Assembly: GCF_000344685.1 (NCBI RefSeq)
Contig: NW_006920430.1
Span: forward strand, 120,766-184,765
Reading direction: 5' to 3'
Source of the DNA: Gloeophyllum trabeum ATCC 11539
Taxonomy: Eukaryota; Basidiomycota; Agaricomycetes; Gloeophyllales; Gloeophyllaceae
Length of the DNA stretch: 64,000 nt
Part shown: in pieces, positions 37,594 through 48,518 of the stretch
Position numbering within the stretch: position 1 is the stretch's first letter
How the letters are laid out: each line of letters starts with the position of its first letter
Notes under the pieces: generated by a model
Seen by the model: only the letters and a program-made list of their open reading frames with translations
The model's database searches: none
What the model was told of the DNA's origin: nothing
Program-made: the position numbers and the translations under genes

Positions 37594-38440
37594 TCGCGCT
37601 TTAAATATTCATTTAGTGCATGCCACTAGTAGTAGTAGCAGAATGCAGCTCAGTTGCTGCCGTGTAACGTATACATTCCAGTCATATTGTACCAATTTAC
37701 ATTGTGGTTAATGGACATCCTGCCCGTCATCGCCTCCGCGTCTCAGTGCATCAACTGGAGCAGTTGCTCTGGGACTACAGGCCCTTTGTTCCACTCCTCT
37801 CATCCAGGCCTGGCGCCTGCTGCATCACCGACGGTAGGAAGACCGAATACTGCAGTCACAAACCAGATACTCTTGTCACCTGTCGGTCCATGTTCGTCCA
37901 TCAACGTGGGCAGAACCGCACGTGGAACCATGACTGGTATTGGCATCCGTCCTCATCGCTTTCCCGTTGCGCAAGCCACTGCCACCATTACCGAGCTCGG
38001 CGATCCCACTGACACCAGCTGTCGACGCGGCACACGCCTCGCTTCCTCTGTCTAACGTACCAAAGTCCTCCCCCGTCGAAGGCTCCAGCGCACGCCCATC
38101 CTTCCCCTGACCGTAGATCGCAAAGCCGCCCTCGGCGCTCCACAGCTTCCTGTCCGACTGCGGTGGGACGACCCAGGTCTCAATCTCGATCGCGAGGACG
38201 GCGAACGCCTTGCAGAACCAGTACGGGGAGCCGGGGGAGTTGTAGTTTTCGGTCATGTTGTGGATCGGGTAGCAATAGCCGATCGTCATCGTGACGTCCG
38301 GGTAGTACGCGCCGGGCTGCTTAGCCCAGTACATGTGAGCGCGGCGGGGTAGTTCGACGTCGGCGAAGGCGAGAGCGCCCCAGAACGATGGCATCGCCGC
38401 ACGATACGTGAGCAAACGGGATTTGACCCTGGCCAAATCG
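36129..38440. repeat. segmental duplicate of 49216-51960
   Basis: Exons 4-6 of A2, the 3' flank and the 3' part of a DUF2264 gene on the opposite strand repeat the A4/DUF2264 block in order and orientation. Long stretches are identical, for example around 36520-36600 and 49600-49680. The copy here has large internal deletions in the DUF2264 part. The other side is listed under kinase A4 and the DUF2264 gene. Confidence 0.75.
37743..38440 (-). pseudogene. broken DUF2264 gene fragment
   Basis: Matches the third exon of the intact DUF2264 gene at 50826-52896. It keeps [24 protein letters not shown] and FCKAFAVLA, then jumps to a piece like IETWVVPP, losing about 150 residues. A second small deletion removes the [10 protein letters not shown] block. 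A frame change follows TDAN. Exons 1 and 2 are absent. The end aligned with the intact stop codon is at 37743. It cannot encode a functional enzyme and is a by-product of the block duplication. Confidence 0.8.
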
Positions 38441-38540
38441 ACGTACGCTGTGACATTACCCCGGACCAGTGCTTGAGGGATGGATTATGCCAGAGCATGG
38501 ACAATATGTTTCATAGCTTCAACTCGCCTCATACCTTCTT

Positions 38541-39437
38541 CACCCTGATTGCGAGGGCGACCATTGATGGGATTCCCAAAGGACTGTGAATCGACACACG
38601 GTCCGCTGTCGCTTGCCATACGCGCGTGTCCGGAGGGACCAGCACCGCGTCTGCGCCCCAGCCGCCCTCCACCTACAGCGCTCTCGAGGATGCTCGCGGG
38701 CATCCCTGTAGTGCTACCCGCGCCGATCCCGTCCCCGCCGACGCTCCTGCTCTCCAGAAACCGCGTGTCGAGGGTGTTCCCGGGCTGGTGCCCGTTTGGA
38801 AAAGGTACTGAGGAGGAGCGAATGTGCGAGCGACCGTTGCTGGACTCTGACAGCGATTTGGAGAATCCTGGCGGCGGGACGGGGAGGGGGTCGTTGGATA
38901 TCGTGCTGGCGGGCCTGCGCTGGGAGGTGTGACGCGGCAGCGTATTATACAAAGATGGATGAGGGTGACAGGACGTGGAAGGAGGGTGGGACACCGATTG
39001 TTGCATGGGGGGAGCGTGGACGTTCGTAGTCGGAAGCCGTTTCGCTGGACGAACTTGCGTACCTGCCTGAAGTTCCATGCCGGACACAGACGAGTATAAC
39101 GGATAGACTCACCGTGACCGTTAGCCTGCTTCACCCTCCTCGTATTTCTGCCATTAATATAGTACTCCGCCGAGATAATCTCATCCGGTCTCCCGTCCCC
39201 GTGCTTCATGAGCATCCTCGGCGGGAGACTCGCAATCGTCCGCCTATCCTCCTCTTCATCTTTGAGGTACATCGACGGCACCGACCTCTGGTCCTGCGAC
39301 GGTGCGCGATAGACGTTCGCGGAAGAGTGATTGCGGACCCACGACGCGGTCCGGGCGGGCGCGATGGTCGCATGTTCGACCGTAGACGAAGAAAGCTGCA
39401 GCGTGGACAAGTTCACATCAGGACGAGCAGCCTGCAT
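38541..39437 (-). pseudogene. inverted, 5'-only copy of the Ser/Pro-rich gene
   Basis: Starts with the same ATG and reads exon 1, the first intron and most of exon 2 of the gene at 24949, with few differences. It ends abruptly after SFGNPI at about 38541, where unrelated sequence joins it to the broken DUF2264 copy. The homology also extends about 350 bp upstream of the ATG (to about 39780), so the promoter was copied too. A truncated protein of about 290 residues could still be made, but all later exons are missing. High similarity means a recent event. Confidence 0.8.
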
Positions 39438-40425
39438 GTTGTTTAGCCGACTAGGTGTGGGCGTAAAGAAGTTTCAGCCTTTTGAGGGATATGGCATGGT
39501 TGAGCGATAGACGCTCGACCCAGCAGTGCAGACTGAGCTGCTGCAGCACGGGCGGAGACAATGAGGCAGCTTCGGACGCTATTGTCGCGCGCAGGAGGAA
39601 AGAAATAGATAAACACGTTCGGTTACGCTGAAATCTATAAAACTCGTCGCAAATGTCTTCCGGTGGATGAGAGACGTTGTTTGACTGGCAATCAGCAGGC
39701 CAGCGTCGACTCCGTCGAGGCAGAGCACGCTCGTCAGAACCGTGGGAAGGCACTCTACACCGGACGGCTGGGCTACGCGGCGTCTCATTGGCTGAACGAA
39801 CTTAGAGGGGCCGTAGGATAGAGTAAGTCGCTGCTGCCCGAGTCTCCCTAGAAGCATGACAGAGGCATTAATTTGGCATGCAGAAAGTTTTAGGCTGGGC
39901 ACTTTACTCAAGCAAGTAGAGAAAATTCCATTCTGGAACCACTAGTATTGGGCATCCACGACATATTCTCAAGCACGGATATTCAATACCAGCTCTAGAC
40001 TCGGATGTCTTTCTTACGATTACATCGGTAACTCTTATAGATAGGCCTCAAAATTTTACGTATCCCTTGCTGTAAGAGCACTATTCATACAAGTGTCATG
40101 ATACGAGTCAATCAATTCCTACTTTGACATAGGATAATCGGCGAAGAGACAACTGAGCTCACTCATCCTTGACAACATCCAATGATTATGGGCCGTCATG
40201 TGAGACTCCTATATCCATCCCATAAGAGATGTTCTTAGACACACCACATCAACCTTACAAGCTATCACTGAGTTTAAGGCTGTAGTAATTTATTCTCTTA
40301 CACTTCGAGAAAGTGCGAAATACATAGGTACATTATACATACATTCACTACAACCAACAAAATTGGACCGTCGTCAAGGATAACCCAGAGACTCATACGG
40401 AGCCTCTGGAGTCCACTACTGGTGG
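39438..40425. other. intergenic; left part is a copied promoter region
   Basis: 39438-39780 copies the region upstream of 24949 in inverted orientation. From there to the end of N3 I see no gene; the sequence is AT-richer with short frames. Confidence 0.45.
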
Positions 40426-41916
40426 TTACTTTCTTGTTTGGCGACTCGTCTCCACACCGCCCATCTCACCTTGGGGGACACTGGTAAGTAACTGCACTGT
40501 GTGAGATGTCTCCGTATGTTTGTCCGTTTTCTCTTTTTTCTGGAGCGCAAAGTCCTTTCCCACATCCTCCCACCATCCTACCATGCCTTTCGTTGTAGTC
40601 CATGCGCTGAAGAGAACCAAGTAGCGCACATTTTCCTCGTCCGCATATATCCATGTTACTTCTTTCTTCGAGTCTCCAGCGCTGGGTTGTCCTTTGGGTT
40701 GAGTACCTTCCGAGCTGCTTCCAATAACTTCTTCACCTGGTTTGCTCGTTGCGGTATGAGAGGGAGAAAACACTTCCGTCTCGGGCTTCTTCCCGCCCGT
40801 CGTCCCCTCTTCCTTCGATTTATTCTTAGTGTGCCCTCGAGCACTCTTCCGGACGCCCTTCCTCGACTTTATTTGATTTTTGTAACGCTTTGCATCCTCT
40901 GGCAAGGTGCTCGGCACCATGGCTACCAAATTATGCCTGTAGTCTCCCAATGCTGCCATGTCGGTGTCATAGTGAACAGCATAACGAAGCATCTGCTGAA
41001 GAGAGGCCCGCATCCCGAGTACATGGCCCTCATATTTGCCTGTGGGTATGCTTCCCCCTAGCTTGATAGCGTCTTTAGCTATCGTATTCAGCGCTTCAAA
41101 ATCTATCTGGCCTAGCTTCTGCACTCATACATGTTGCGTCAGCCTTGCATCAACAGGATAGAGTGTATACCACGTACCTTCACTTCAAAGGGAAATAAAT
41201 TCATCTCGATATCAAAAATGGCAGGGTCCTTGCGTGCCTCAGATACCCGACTTTTGCTGGTCGTAGGCCTCTCTGATTTGAGCTCCGTGGCCACCGCATC
41301 CTGACGCGCCTCCATTCCGCGAGTCCTGGCTTCCTTCTTATGGAATAAAACGGAGAATATCAAATCCGTCCGGACACCACCAGCAGTATCTCGGGCATTT
41401 GCAGAACTCCATTGTTCAATCGGCAGCTGAATATATGTATCATAGGCCATGGCGGCAGCGGCCGTCCGCAATTCAGTAGTAAGGCACTGGTTCTTGTCAT
41501 TGACTTGGGTATTATGGCTTTTCTCCGGCTCCATCAGCTGCCATACTGGATGCACCAGTTGCGAGTGCAAGGCTTGCCTGGATGAGTATCAGCTTCTCGC
41601 ATATAGATATTATCAAGTATACTCACACCGTGGAGCCTTCACTTTCAATGTATTTGGTTGCAATGCGAAGTGTCTGCGGCTCGATATCTAAGCCGTGCAG
41701 CAAAGCCTCGAACGTTTTGAATTCTTCATGATCGCGAAGCAGCGAGAAATTGGGCTTTAAGCAGTAGTCCGAGAGGACCTGATCCGCCCATAAGGCTGTC
41801 TTCGTGTGGCGCCTAGCGCTTATATTCACGTCGAGTAGGCCTTTTGTTGGCGCCCGTTCCACTGCTGGTAGCCTGGAAGCTACCCATCTCTCTGACTTGC
41901 TGGGTACTGAGGTCAT
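40426..41916 (-). CDS. PD-(D/E)XK-like nuclease-family protein N3
   Basis: Three exons, 41916-41627, 41577-41178 and 41118-40426, give 460 aa. Exon 1 and exon 2 lengths (290 and 400 nt) equal those of N1, its closest relative. Core: RDTAGGVRTD with Asp168, then E228-V-K230, then LQQMLRYAVHY and the strand HNLVAMVP. The third exon carries a Lys/Gly/Ser-rich segment (KSRKGVRKSARG and similar) that could bind nucleic acid or act as a nuclear signal, then a more conserved TWIYADEENVRYLVLF block. A minus-strand TATAAAA (41996-42002) lies 80 bp upstream of the ATG. It is head-to-head with B3. Nuclease activity is inferred from motif order only. Confidence 0.78.
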
Positions 41917-42789
41917 TGTACGGTGTCCTGTTGGATTAGTGAGGAGTGTTGCGAGTTGATGCTTCCTTTCAAACCGAAGCTATGACACTCAGGCTTTTTA
42001 TATGGTATATTAGGCCACATTTGCCACGACATTCTGTCTTTCTGGCGTTTCCGGTATGCAGATACAAGGTGATTCTTCTCAGAAAGCAAACAAAGCACCT
42101 GGTATTGCAAAACCTGTCATCGGGTATGGGGGAGTTCGATAATAAAGGTGGACTTGGCGTACTGTCGGAGTAAGGGAATATTCATGCTAGGGTGATTGGT
42201 CAGCATGAGATCTAATCTTCATCAGACTCTCGCTTCATGTAGTTATCTGTGAGGACCAAGATTGTATCCCTACGATCTCCAGGTAAAGTAGTTTGGAGCG
42301 CGTGCACACAATTCAATGAAGGCAGCGGCACAAGCACCCAGTTGGAAACATCGCACAAGATCTGTATCATTTGTAATGGATGAATACAATAACATTAAGA
42401 GGGTTTCATGTCCGTCCACCCGAAAGCTCTGATATGCTGAGGAAGGGCCGTGATTGGCAGTGAGTTCAAAGTTTCGGGAAGTGCGGTCGTTTGATAAGGG
42501 AGTGAGTGACTAAGACATATTAATCGGTGCGATACATCTCTATATCAAAACACGCATTGGAAGCCGTACCGTATCTTTAGAAAGTTTAAGATCATGTTAC
42601 AGCTTCAAACACAAGGACTCAAGGAGTGCGACTCGGAGTGGAATCAGTTGCTTCATAAGTATGTTCCGTGGCGCAATCAACAAGCACGTGGCGACCTCAA
42701 TAATGAAGACCAACCATGATCATTGTTGCCATGCCAGTGGTATAAAAGCCTGGTGTTTGGACGCCTATGCAGTATACTACAGAACGAAC
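41917..42789. promoter_or_regulatory. shared divergent promoter region N3/B3
   Basis: This 873 bp interval lies between the start codons of N3 (-) and B3 (+). TATAAAA occurs at 42741-42747, 49 bp before the B3 ATG, and on the minus strand at 41996-42002, 80 bp before the N3 ATG. The base pattern just upstream of both start codons resembles that of the N1/B1 interval (for example CTGTTGGAT close to the N start). An in-frame ATG at 42661 exists but lies upstream of the TATA box, so it is unlikely to be the start. Confidence 0.6.
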
Positions 42790-45157
42790 ATGCCACCTTC
42801 GCCTCCGCCCTCCAGTCCCGCCTCCGGGTGTCCCTATGATCCCAACATCAGTGGTGATTCTGGCGAGACACTGAATCTCGTCAGGGACCACTACGGCGAT
42901 CTCCTTCTGGTCACTCCGGCCGATTTTTTGTCTTTCCCAGTCCCAGTCCGTACAGGGGAACAAGACTTCAGCTTTCCCAACCTCATAACTGCCCCAAGCC
43001 CCACCTCTGAGGATGTTCAAACCACAGATCCTGACCTCTTAGAAAATGATACTGAGGATCCACCTGCTGTTCTCGAAGTATATGATTGGTGGAACAAGCT
43101 CAGCCTCTCCTATAAATTCTGCTTCAGTGATTTGCTCTTGAGGTTTCGGTCATGCCTCATTGACTCTAGGGATGACTACCTTTTGACCGCACATAGGTGA
43201 GCCTTTCGGTGACGTCTTGTCCATGGTAAAGTTCATTGGTAGAGCCTGATACCCTTGCCACAGCTCCGTCATAGCCAAGTATCTCTTACCGGCACTAAAA
43301 TTTGCGAATCGGGATATCTTTGATCCTGTGAGCAACCTCGGGCCGCTAGAAATCAGAGAAGTGCGAACAGCAAATGGTAGAAGCTGAGTTATTTAACCAA
43401 TATTGCTCTCACATCTCGGTCTGTAGGCATGGACCAGGCCTTCATACTGGGATTCCGCATCCATGACAAGTCCCAAGGTTGGGATGCTAATCCCAAGTTC
43501 ACCAAGTTTTCTGAGGAGATACCGATGAACAAGAGGGCTCTATTAACAGGGATATTTTTGGTAAGTGAAGCAGTCCATCAGCATCGACAACAGTTAAACG
43601 AATCATACCATTATAAAGAAACCTGGAACGATACACCGGGATGACTTGACTGGTGACTCCAAACCCATGATGGTTCCTTCAGGAAGTCAGATCGGAATGA
43701 TCGTTCTGGAGCTTAAACGCCTATGTGATATTACTGGCGCATCATATGGCTTCTTCTCTGACGAGATAGTCTCTGTCGTCTACGACAATACAGAGTGTCG
43801 ACCGCCAGAGAGGGCAGTCCTGCAAGTCATTGACCCAAGGAAGATTTCTGTCCGTATGATGATTTCGATCCTCTTATGGGTCGAAGCAAACCGGTTCTGT
43901 ATAAACGCGACAGTTATCTTACCGCGTCCCAGCCCATACCAAGGCGCGTTATGGCGAGGATGGCTCAAGGTTCCGGGCGGAGAGATGAAGGAGCTCATTC
44001 TTTACACTCGCGCGATAAGCCCGGAGAACGGAATCCTGAAGAGAACCTTCTCCGAGTTTGATATCTACACTCTTCAACGTTGTCCGGGAGCATGGGCTGG
44101 TTTTGTCGAATGGAAACAGGCCGTCGAAGCTCAGGCCAGATCATCTCCGCTGAAAGCGGGAGACATCCTGAAGGTGAACTGGGATGCAATCGAGAAACAG
44201 TATACGCTCTGGCGCGCGGAGCCTGACGCATACTACCACGATATTCCCGAAGAGTCTGCCCGCATTGCGTTGCGGTACATGAGGCCAAAAGATCGTTCAC
44301 TCCAAGCTTGGGCGGCGAAGGCGAAGCCTGAGGAACTGTGGTTTGAGATCGAGGAAGTTCGAAGTGCTGGCTCGCGTCAATTTTCTCAAATTTTCTTCGG
44401 GAGACTATGCGGCAGAGGACCGCTGCTTTGTCTCAAGCTGTTCGACGAACGGTACTTTCCGTTCCCTGACGACCCTGATGATGACGAAGCACCTACGGTG
44501 GACTTCGAAAATACGCACGCGAGCCAACTGCTCATGAACCTCCATTTTGCTGTGGATATGATCCGCCGCGAGGAGTCTGTGTATGACCGACTGAGAGATT
44601 TCCAAGGCTCCTTTATTCCACATTGTTATGGATTTCATACGGTGAGCAATTTGAATATTTCCCCGAGATGACGTGTCTGACCTCCTGCTAGTTTACTTTG
44701 CCAGGGAATACTTGGACGTTCCCCGGCTTGCTCATGGAGATAATCGAGGGTCCTGAGATCGGCGATTGCGAAGTGCACCGCTGGACCATTGAGGAACAAC
44801 GAGACTTCGTAAGTTATACTGCAGTGTGCACAGTAGTGATACTGCGTCTCTCAGGCTCGCGACTGATTCCTACTCCCTCAGGTCACCCATGTACGGCACT
44901 GCGAGCGGGTGTTCAAGTTCGCTGAAATCGAGCAGACGGATTGGAATGACCGGCAGATGATGTGTCCCGTGGATTCTTCTGGTCATCGGCACGCCGTATT
45001 TCTCGACTTCGCATTTGCGAACCAGCGGTTGGGGGAGCATAGAGGAAAGCCGCCCACGGAAGATGCTATAGTTCTGAAATATCTCCTTATTGACAGCGGC
45101 ATCGACAGGAAAGTCATGGATGAGTGTTGGTTTCCCCTGGTGGCTGACGAGCAGTGA
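42790..45157 (+). CDS. atypical protein-kinase-fold protein, B-type (B3)
   Basis: Six exons, 42790-43196, 43264-43376, 43427-43560, 43619-44641, 44692-44808 and 44882-45157, give 689 aa. Exons 2, 5 and 6 have exactly the lengths found in B1. It has a Pro/Ser-rich leader (MPPSPPPSSPASG), then an N-terminal region of unknown fold, then the kinase core: CLKLFDERYF, RREESVYDRL, GLLMEIIEGP, EQTDWNDRQMM (catalytic-loop Asp, Gln for Asn) and LDFAFA. C-terminal exons are close to B1 while the first ~120 residues are not. It pairs with N3. It is unknown whether it is an active kinase; Lys, Glu and both Asp residues are kept, which argues for nucleotide binding. Confidence 0.82.
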
Positions 45158-46174
45158 GACATGGTTGGGAAATCAACTACCTCCCGCTTGATAATGCCCC
45201 TTGGAACACATCCTCCAATACTATTCAAACGCTGATCTTCGTGCGCTAGTATGTTACCTGTGAATAGTCCAATGAGTTCAATGTCGACAACATCTCTTGA
45301 TTCTCTTCATCGATTGGGAGATCACCTACTCACAACATGTCATCCTCCAGAAATTCGGAGATGGTGATTTTCATTTCCTCAGATGAGTAAATGTGTATGC
45401 GTGCAGGGATGAGGCAGTCTAATTATAGATAAACTCGCTCTGCATGTAGCGGCGTATGCTCATACCTGCCTGGAAGAAGACGACTAGTCTACGCTGCTGC
45501 CCATGAAGAAGAGCCGGATGGCTGCGGAGAAGACGAACACAGTGATCGCATTCGCTTGCTAGGCGTACTGACCGGTGAGGCGGCGTTGACACTGGAAGCG
45601 ATAGTAAGCGTAGAGCCGTCACGTATTGACGGTCTCCTATGGCTTAAAGGAAAGTTCGGGTGGGCAATGATGGTGGTGCGGCTATAGTATACGGCTCTTC
45701 AAGGTCATGTCTACTACGCGGGGTCGAAGTGTATGAATGGCTGAGGGAAGATGACGAACATTCAAATCAGGAAACACCAAATTCTATAGTGGTTTCCCCC
45801 CGGACACATAGTCCTCCATAGGTCTATAGAGGTCGGATAGGGGGAAACCAAAATAGGCAGTCATAGGTGAGATGCGTTTCCTGATGTTTGCAGGGAGCCG
45901 CGGGAATGGTCAACGACAGCCTTGGCAGAACGGTCATAGGACGCAATCAACCTTCCCGAACGTTAACAACTCTCTCGATTGCTCACTGTCCTTTCGTTCT
46001 GTAGGTCGACGTCCTAGTAAGTGGTCTGACGGAGGCGGCCTTCCGTCTACGTCGGTGCCAGTTCAAGACACGTTGACGCCACGAAGACATTACCGTCACC
46101 ACCGCCATCCCAGCCTATCTTCGATCTTCCTGAAGTACAGAATATTAGGCCTGCGCCTTAAAGCTACCAGTACT
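45158..46174. other. intergenic region with a 59 bp inverted-repeat unit
   Basis: Lies between B3 and A3. At 45791-45849 the 10 bp arms GGTTTCCCCC and GGGGGAAACC enclose 39 bp, a possible tiny fold-back element or hairpin. The rest has only short frames. An open frame runs on from 45872 into A3, but homology puts the A3 start at 46175. Confidence 0.45.
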
Positions 46175-48291
46175 ATGCTCGTCTCCCCACTGCAGCTTCT
46201 AAATGCCCAGGTACCTGTGCGAGCACGTGCACCATCTGGTGTGTTTGCTACAGATCGTACCATCTCGTACAACCTCAGGCTTGCGGAAGGCGCACCGGAC
46301 ACATATATATTAGACCGCGGGTTCCCATCGTTCGGCGAATCGGAAATGGTGGGACTCAAGCTAGCTCTTCTACGCATGAGGTACTGTTTGCTGGAGTCTC
46401 CAGAACTGCAAGTATCCTCTAGGTATGCATCCGTCGTCGCATTCTCTACCAACCTTATACGTATAATCTGGGGGAAGCGTATATGAGAAGTACCTACAAC
46501 CTGTCGTGGATCTGGTGAATCGTTTCTTCTTCCCCCCCGATAATGCGCACGGCCCTTTGCAGGCGAGGTCCACTGAAGGGAGCGAAAGTATGGCGCCATT
46601 TCATGACAATTCACAGGAGCCGAGTCTAAAACTGAGCCCAGATATACGGCACCTGGCCCACATTGGTTTCCGTGTCGATGACTCCGATTCTCCTGGACGA
46701 GTTTGGAAGGGGCCACGCACCGAAGTCAAAACATGGAAAGCGTCCAAGAGATGTATTTGTGTCGTCTTATTCGTGGTTTGTTCAACTCATATCTCGTCGA
46801 TTCAGCTAACTGACCTGGAGTGTGTAGGATGTTAGCACTATCCAAGTCGAAAGTCTACCTTGTGTCCTCTATGCAGGGTCGCCTATGGCTAGCCTCGTTG
46901 CCGAAGCTATGGTTCAGTGCCAGGAAACGGAAGCCACATATGCCATCATCACCGACGAAGTCCGATCGCTCGTGCTACGAAGCAACGTAGATCTAGAAAC
47001 TGACATCGACGCTGAGATATTTGTCGCTGAGAAGGTCTCTATTCGACAAATTATTACCCATTTTGTCTACAGAGAGACTCGGGAAAAGGGCCTCTGTGTT
47101 TTGGATTATGTTTCCTCAGACCCTGTCTGGTCAGGCGTTACAGCTTCGAGGAACCCTAGGCCCTTGCCGAGACTCCTGCTACGCAGGTCATTCGAGGACT
47201 TCGATGTGTATACCATGCAGAGGGACAAGTTGGCTTGGGACGATTTTATGATATGGTGGAAGATATACGACGAGGAGGCCGGGATTTCTGGCATGGCCCC
47301 ATGGAACCTGCAACCTGGTACACGTCTTCCCGCCTCGCAATTACGCATCTTTGGCGAAGGGGGACATCAGGTGTGGATCCCACAAGGTCGCCCCTTTATC
47401 CCCATCCCATTCGAGACAAAAGCACTAGTCGTGCGACGTTACAGACCAAGGGAAGACCACCTGCATCATCTCTACGCCGGAAGAGTGCACGATCCAAACT
47501 CCCAGGGCCACTCGTTCGAGATCTCGTCCGCTATATCGGCCGGCCGAGCGCAATACTCTCAGACCTTTCTGGGCCGCTTCGACGGAGAGGGACCGCTCAT
47601 GTGCTTGAAACTCTTCGATGAACGTTTCTTTCCCTTACCAGAGCGTGCATGGGGCCATCAGTATCGCCATTCTCGAGAGAGACTTACGGACTTCAACCTT
47701 GCTCTGGACATGATTCGACGAGAGGAAGCGGTTTACAAGCGGCTTGAGTATCTTCAAGGCTATCTTATTCCGCACTGTTACGGCTTCCACAAGGCACGTC
47801 CCAGTCTGTAGAGTGCCGAACAGTACTAATCGCATAGCGTCTAGTTTCTACTGCCGGGTGGGTGGCACGTATACGGGCTGCTCATGGAAGCTATTGACGG
47901 CCCTACGTTGGAGATGTTGGATATCAAAGACCGACCACAGGAGCAACAAATCGACTTCGTGCGTCGAACTGTAGCTTCTCCTCCCCTTTGCTCACCTGTT
48001 CGGTAGATCACGCGGCTTCGTCACGGACTCAGGGCCATCAGATTTGCGGGAATTGAGCAGACGGACTGGCATCTCAATCAAATTCTGTGTCCTCCAGACC
48101 CCCGGGATCCGAGCCTCGCCCCGGACATTGTGTTCATTGATTTTGCTTTTGCTCTGCAGAATCTTGGCGAGGAGGAGGGATGCCCCCTCCATCTTGATCC
48201 GAGAAACCTTGAAAATGCACTATATGATTGGGGAATTGACGAAGACATCATGAAGTCCTGTTGGTTCGAAGCCACTGAGGAAGAGTACTGA
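46175..48291 (+). CDS. atypical protein-kinase-fold protein, A-type (A3)
   Basis: Six exons, 46175-46422, 46478-46587, 46642-46775, 46828-47793, 47845-47958 and 48007-48291, give 618 aa. The start is the MLVSPLQ methionine shared with A4. Core: CLKLFDERFF, RREEAVYKRLEYLQG, YGLLMEAIDGP, EQTDWHLNQILC and IDFAFA; Gln follows Asn in the loop, so the residue aligned to the usual Asn is Gln. The exon 4 donor is AAG|GCACGT, a GC-AG intron. Exon 3 has a few extra residues at its start compared with A2. It is more diverged from A2 and A4 than they are from each other. A4 follows only about 230 bp downstream on the same strand, so this is a tandem pair. Confidence 0.8.
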
Positions 48292-48360
48292 TCGCGCTTC
48301 AAATCTTCATTCGGCGCATGCTACCAGTAGACAGAATACAGCTGAAGCGCTGCTGTATGT

Positions 48361-48450
48361 CGTATACAATCCAGTCATGATTTACCAATATACATTGAGG
48401 TTAATGGACATCCTGCCCGTCATCGCCTCCGCGTCTCAGTGCATTAACTG
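48361..48450 (-). pseudogene. remnant of DUF2264 3' end between A3 and A4
   Basis: About 90 bp downstream of A3 repeat the 3' flank of A2 nearly base for base (GACATCCTGCCCGTCATCGC is in both), including the last codons and stop region of the DUF2264 copy. Similarity ends where the A4 promoter begins. So A3 too was once followed by DUF2264 sequence, later cut away. Confidence 0.6.
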
Positions 48451-48518
48451 CCACATGTACGACCGCGGGTACTTGTATGAGGTCAGACCGGTTTACTGCC
48501 TCCCGCATCTGGTATACG

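Noticed and set aside
37743..38440. Short DUF2264 protein as a real compact gene
   Set aside because: It lacks the first two exons and large internal parts of the domain and ends in a shifted frame, so it is a degraded copy.
18733..45157. Reading the N/B pairs as an LTR or DNA transposon with nuclease
   Set aside because: No LTRs, terminal inverted repeats, reverse transcriptase, integrase or transposase motifs flank the pairs; N and B are ordinary spliced genes with own promoters.
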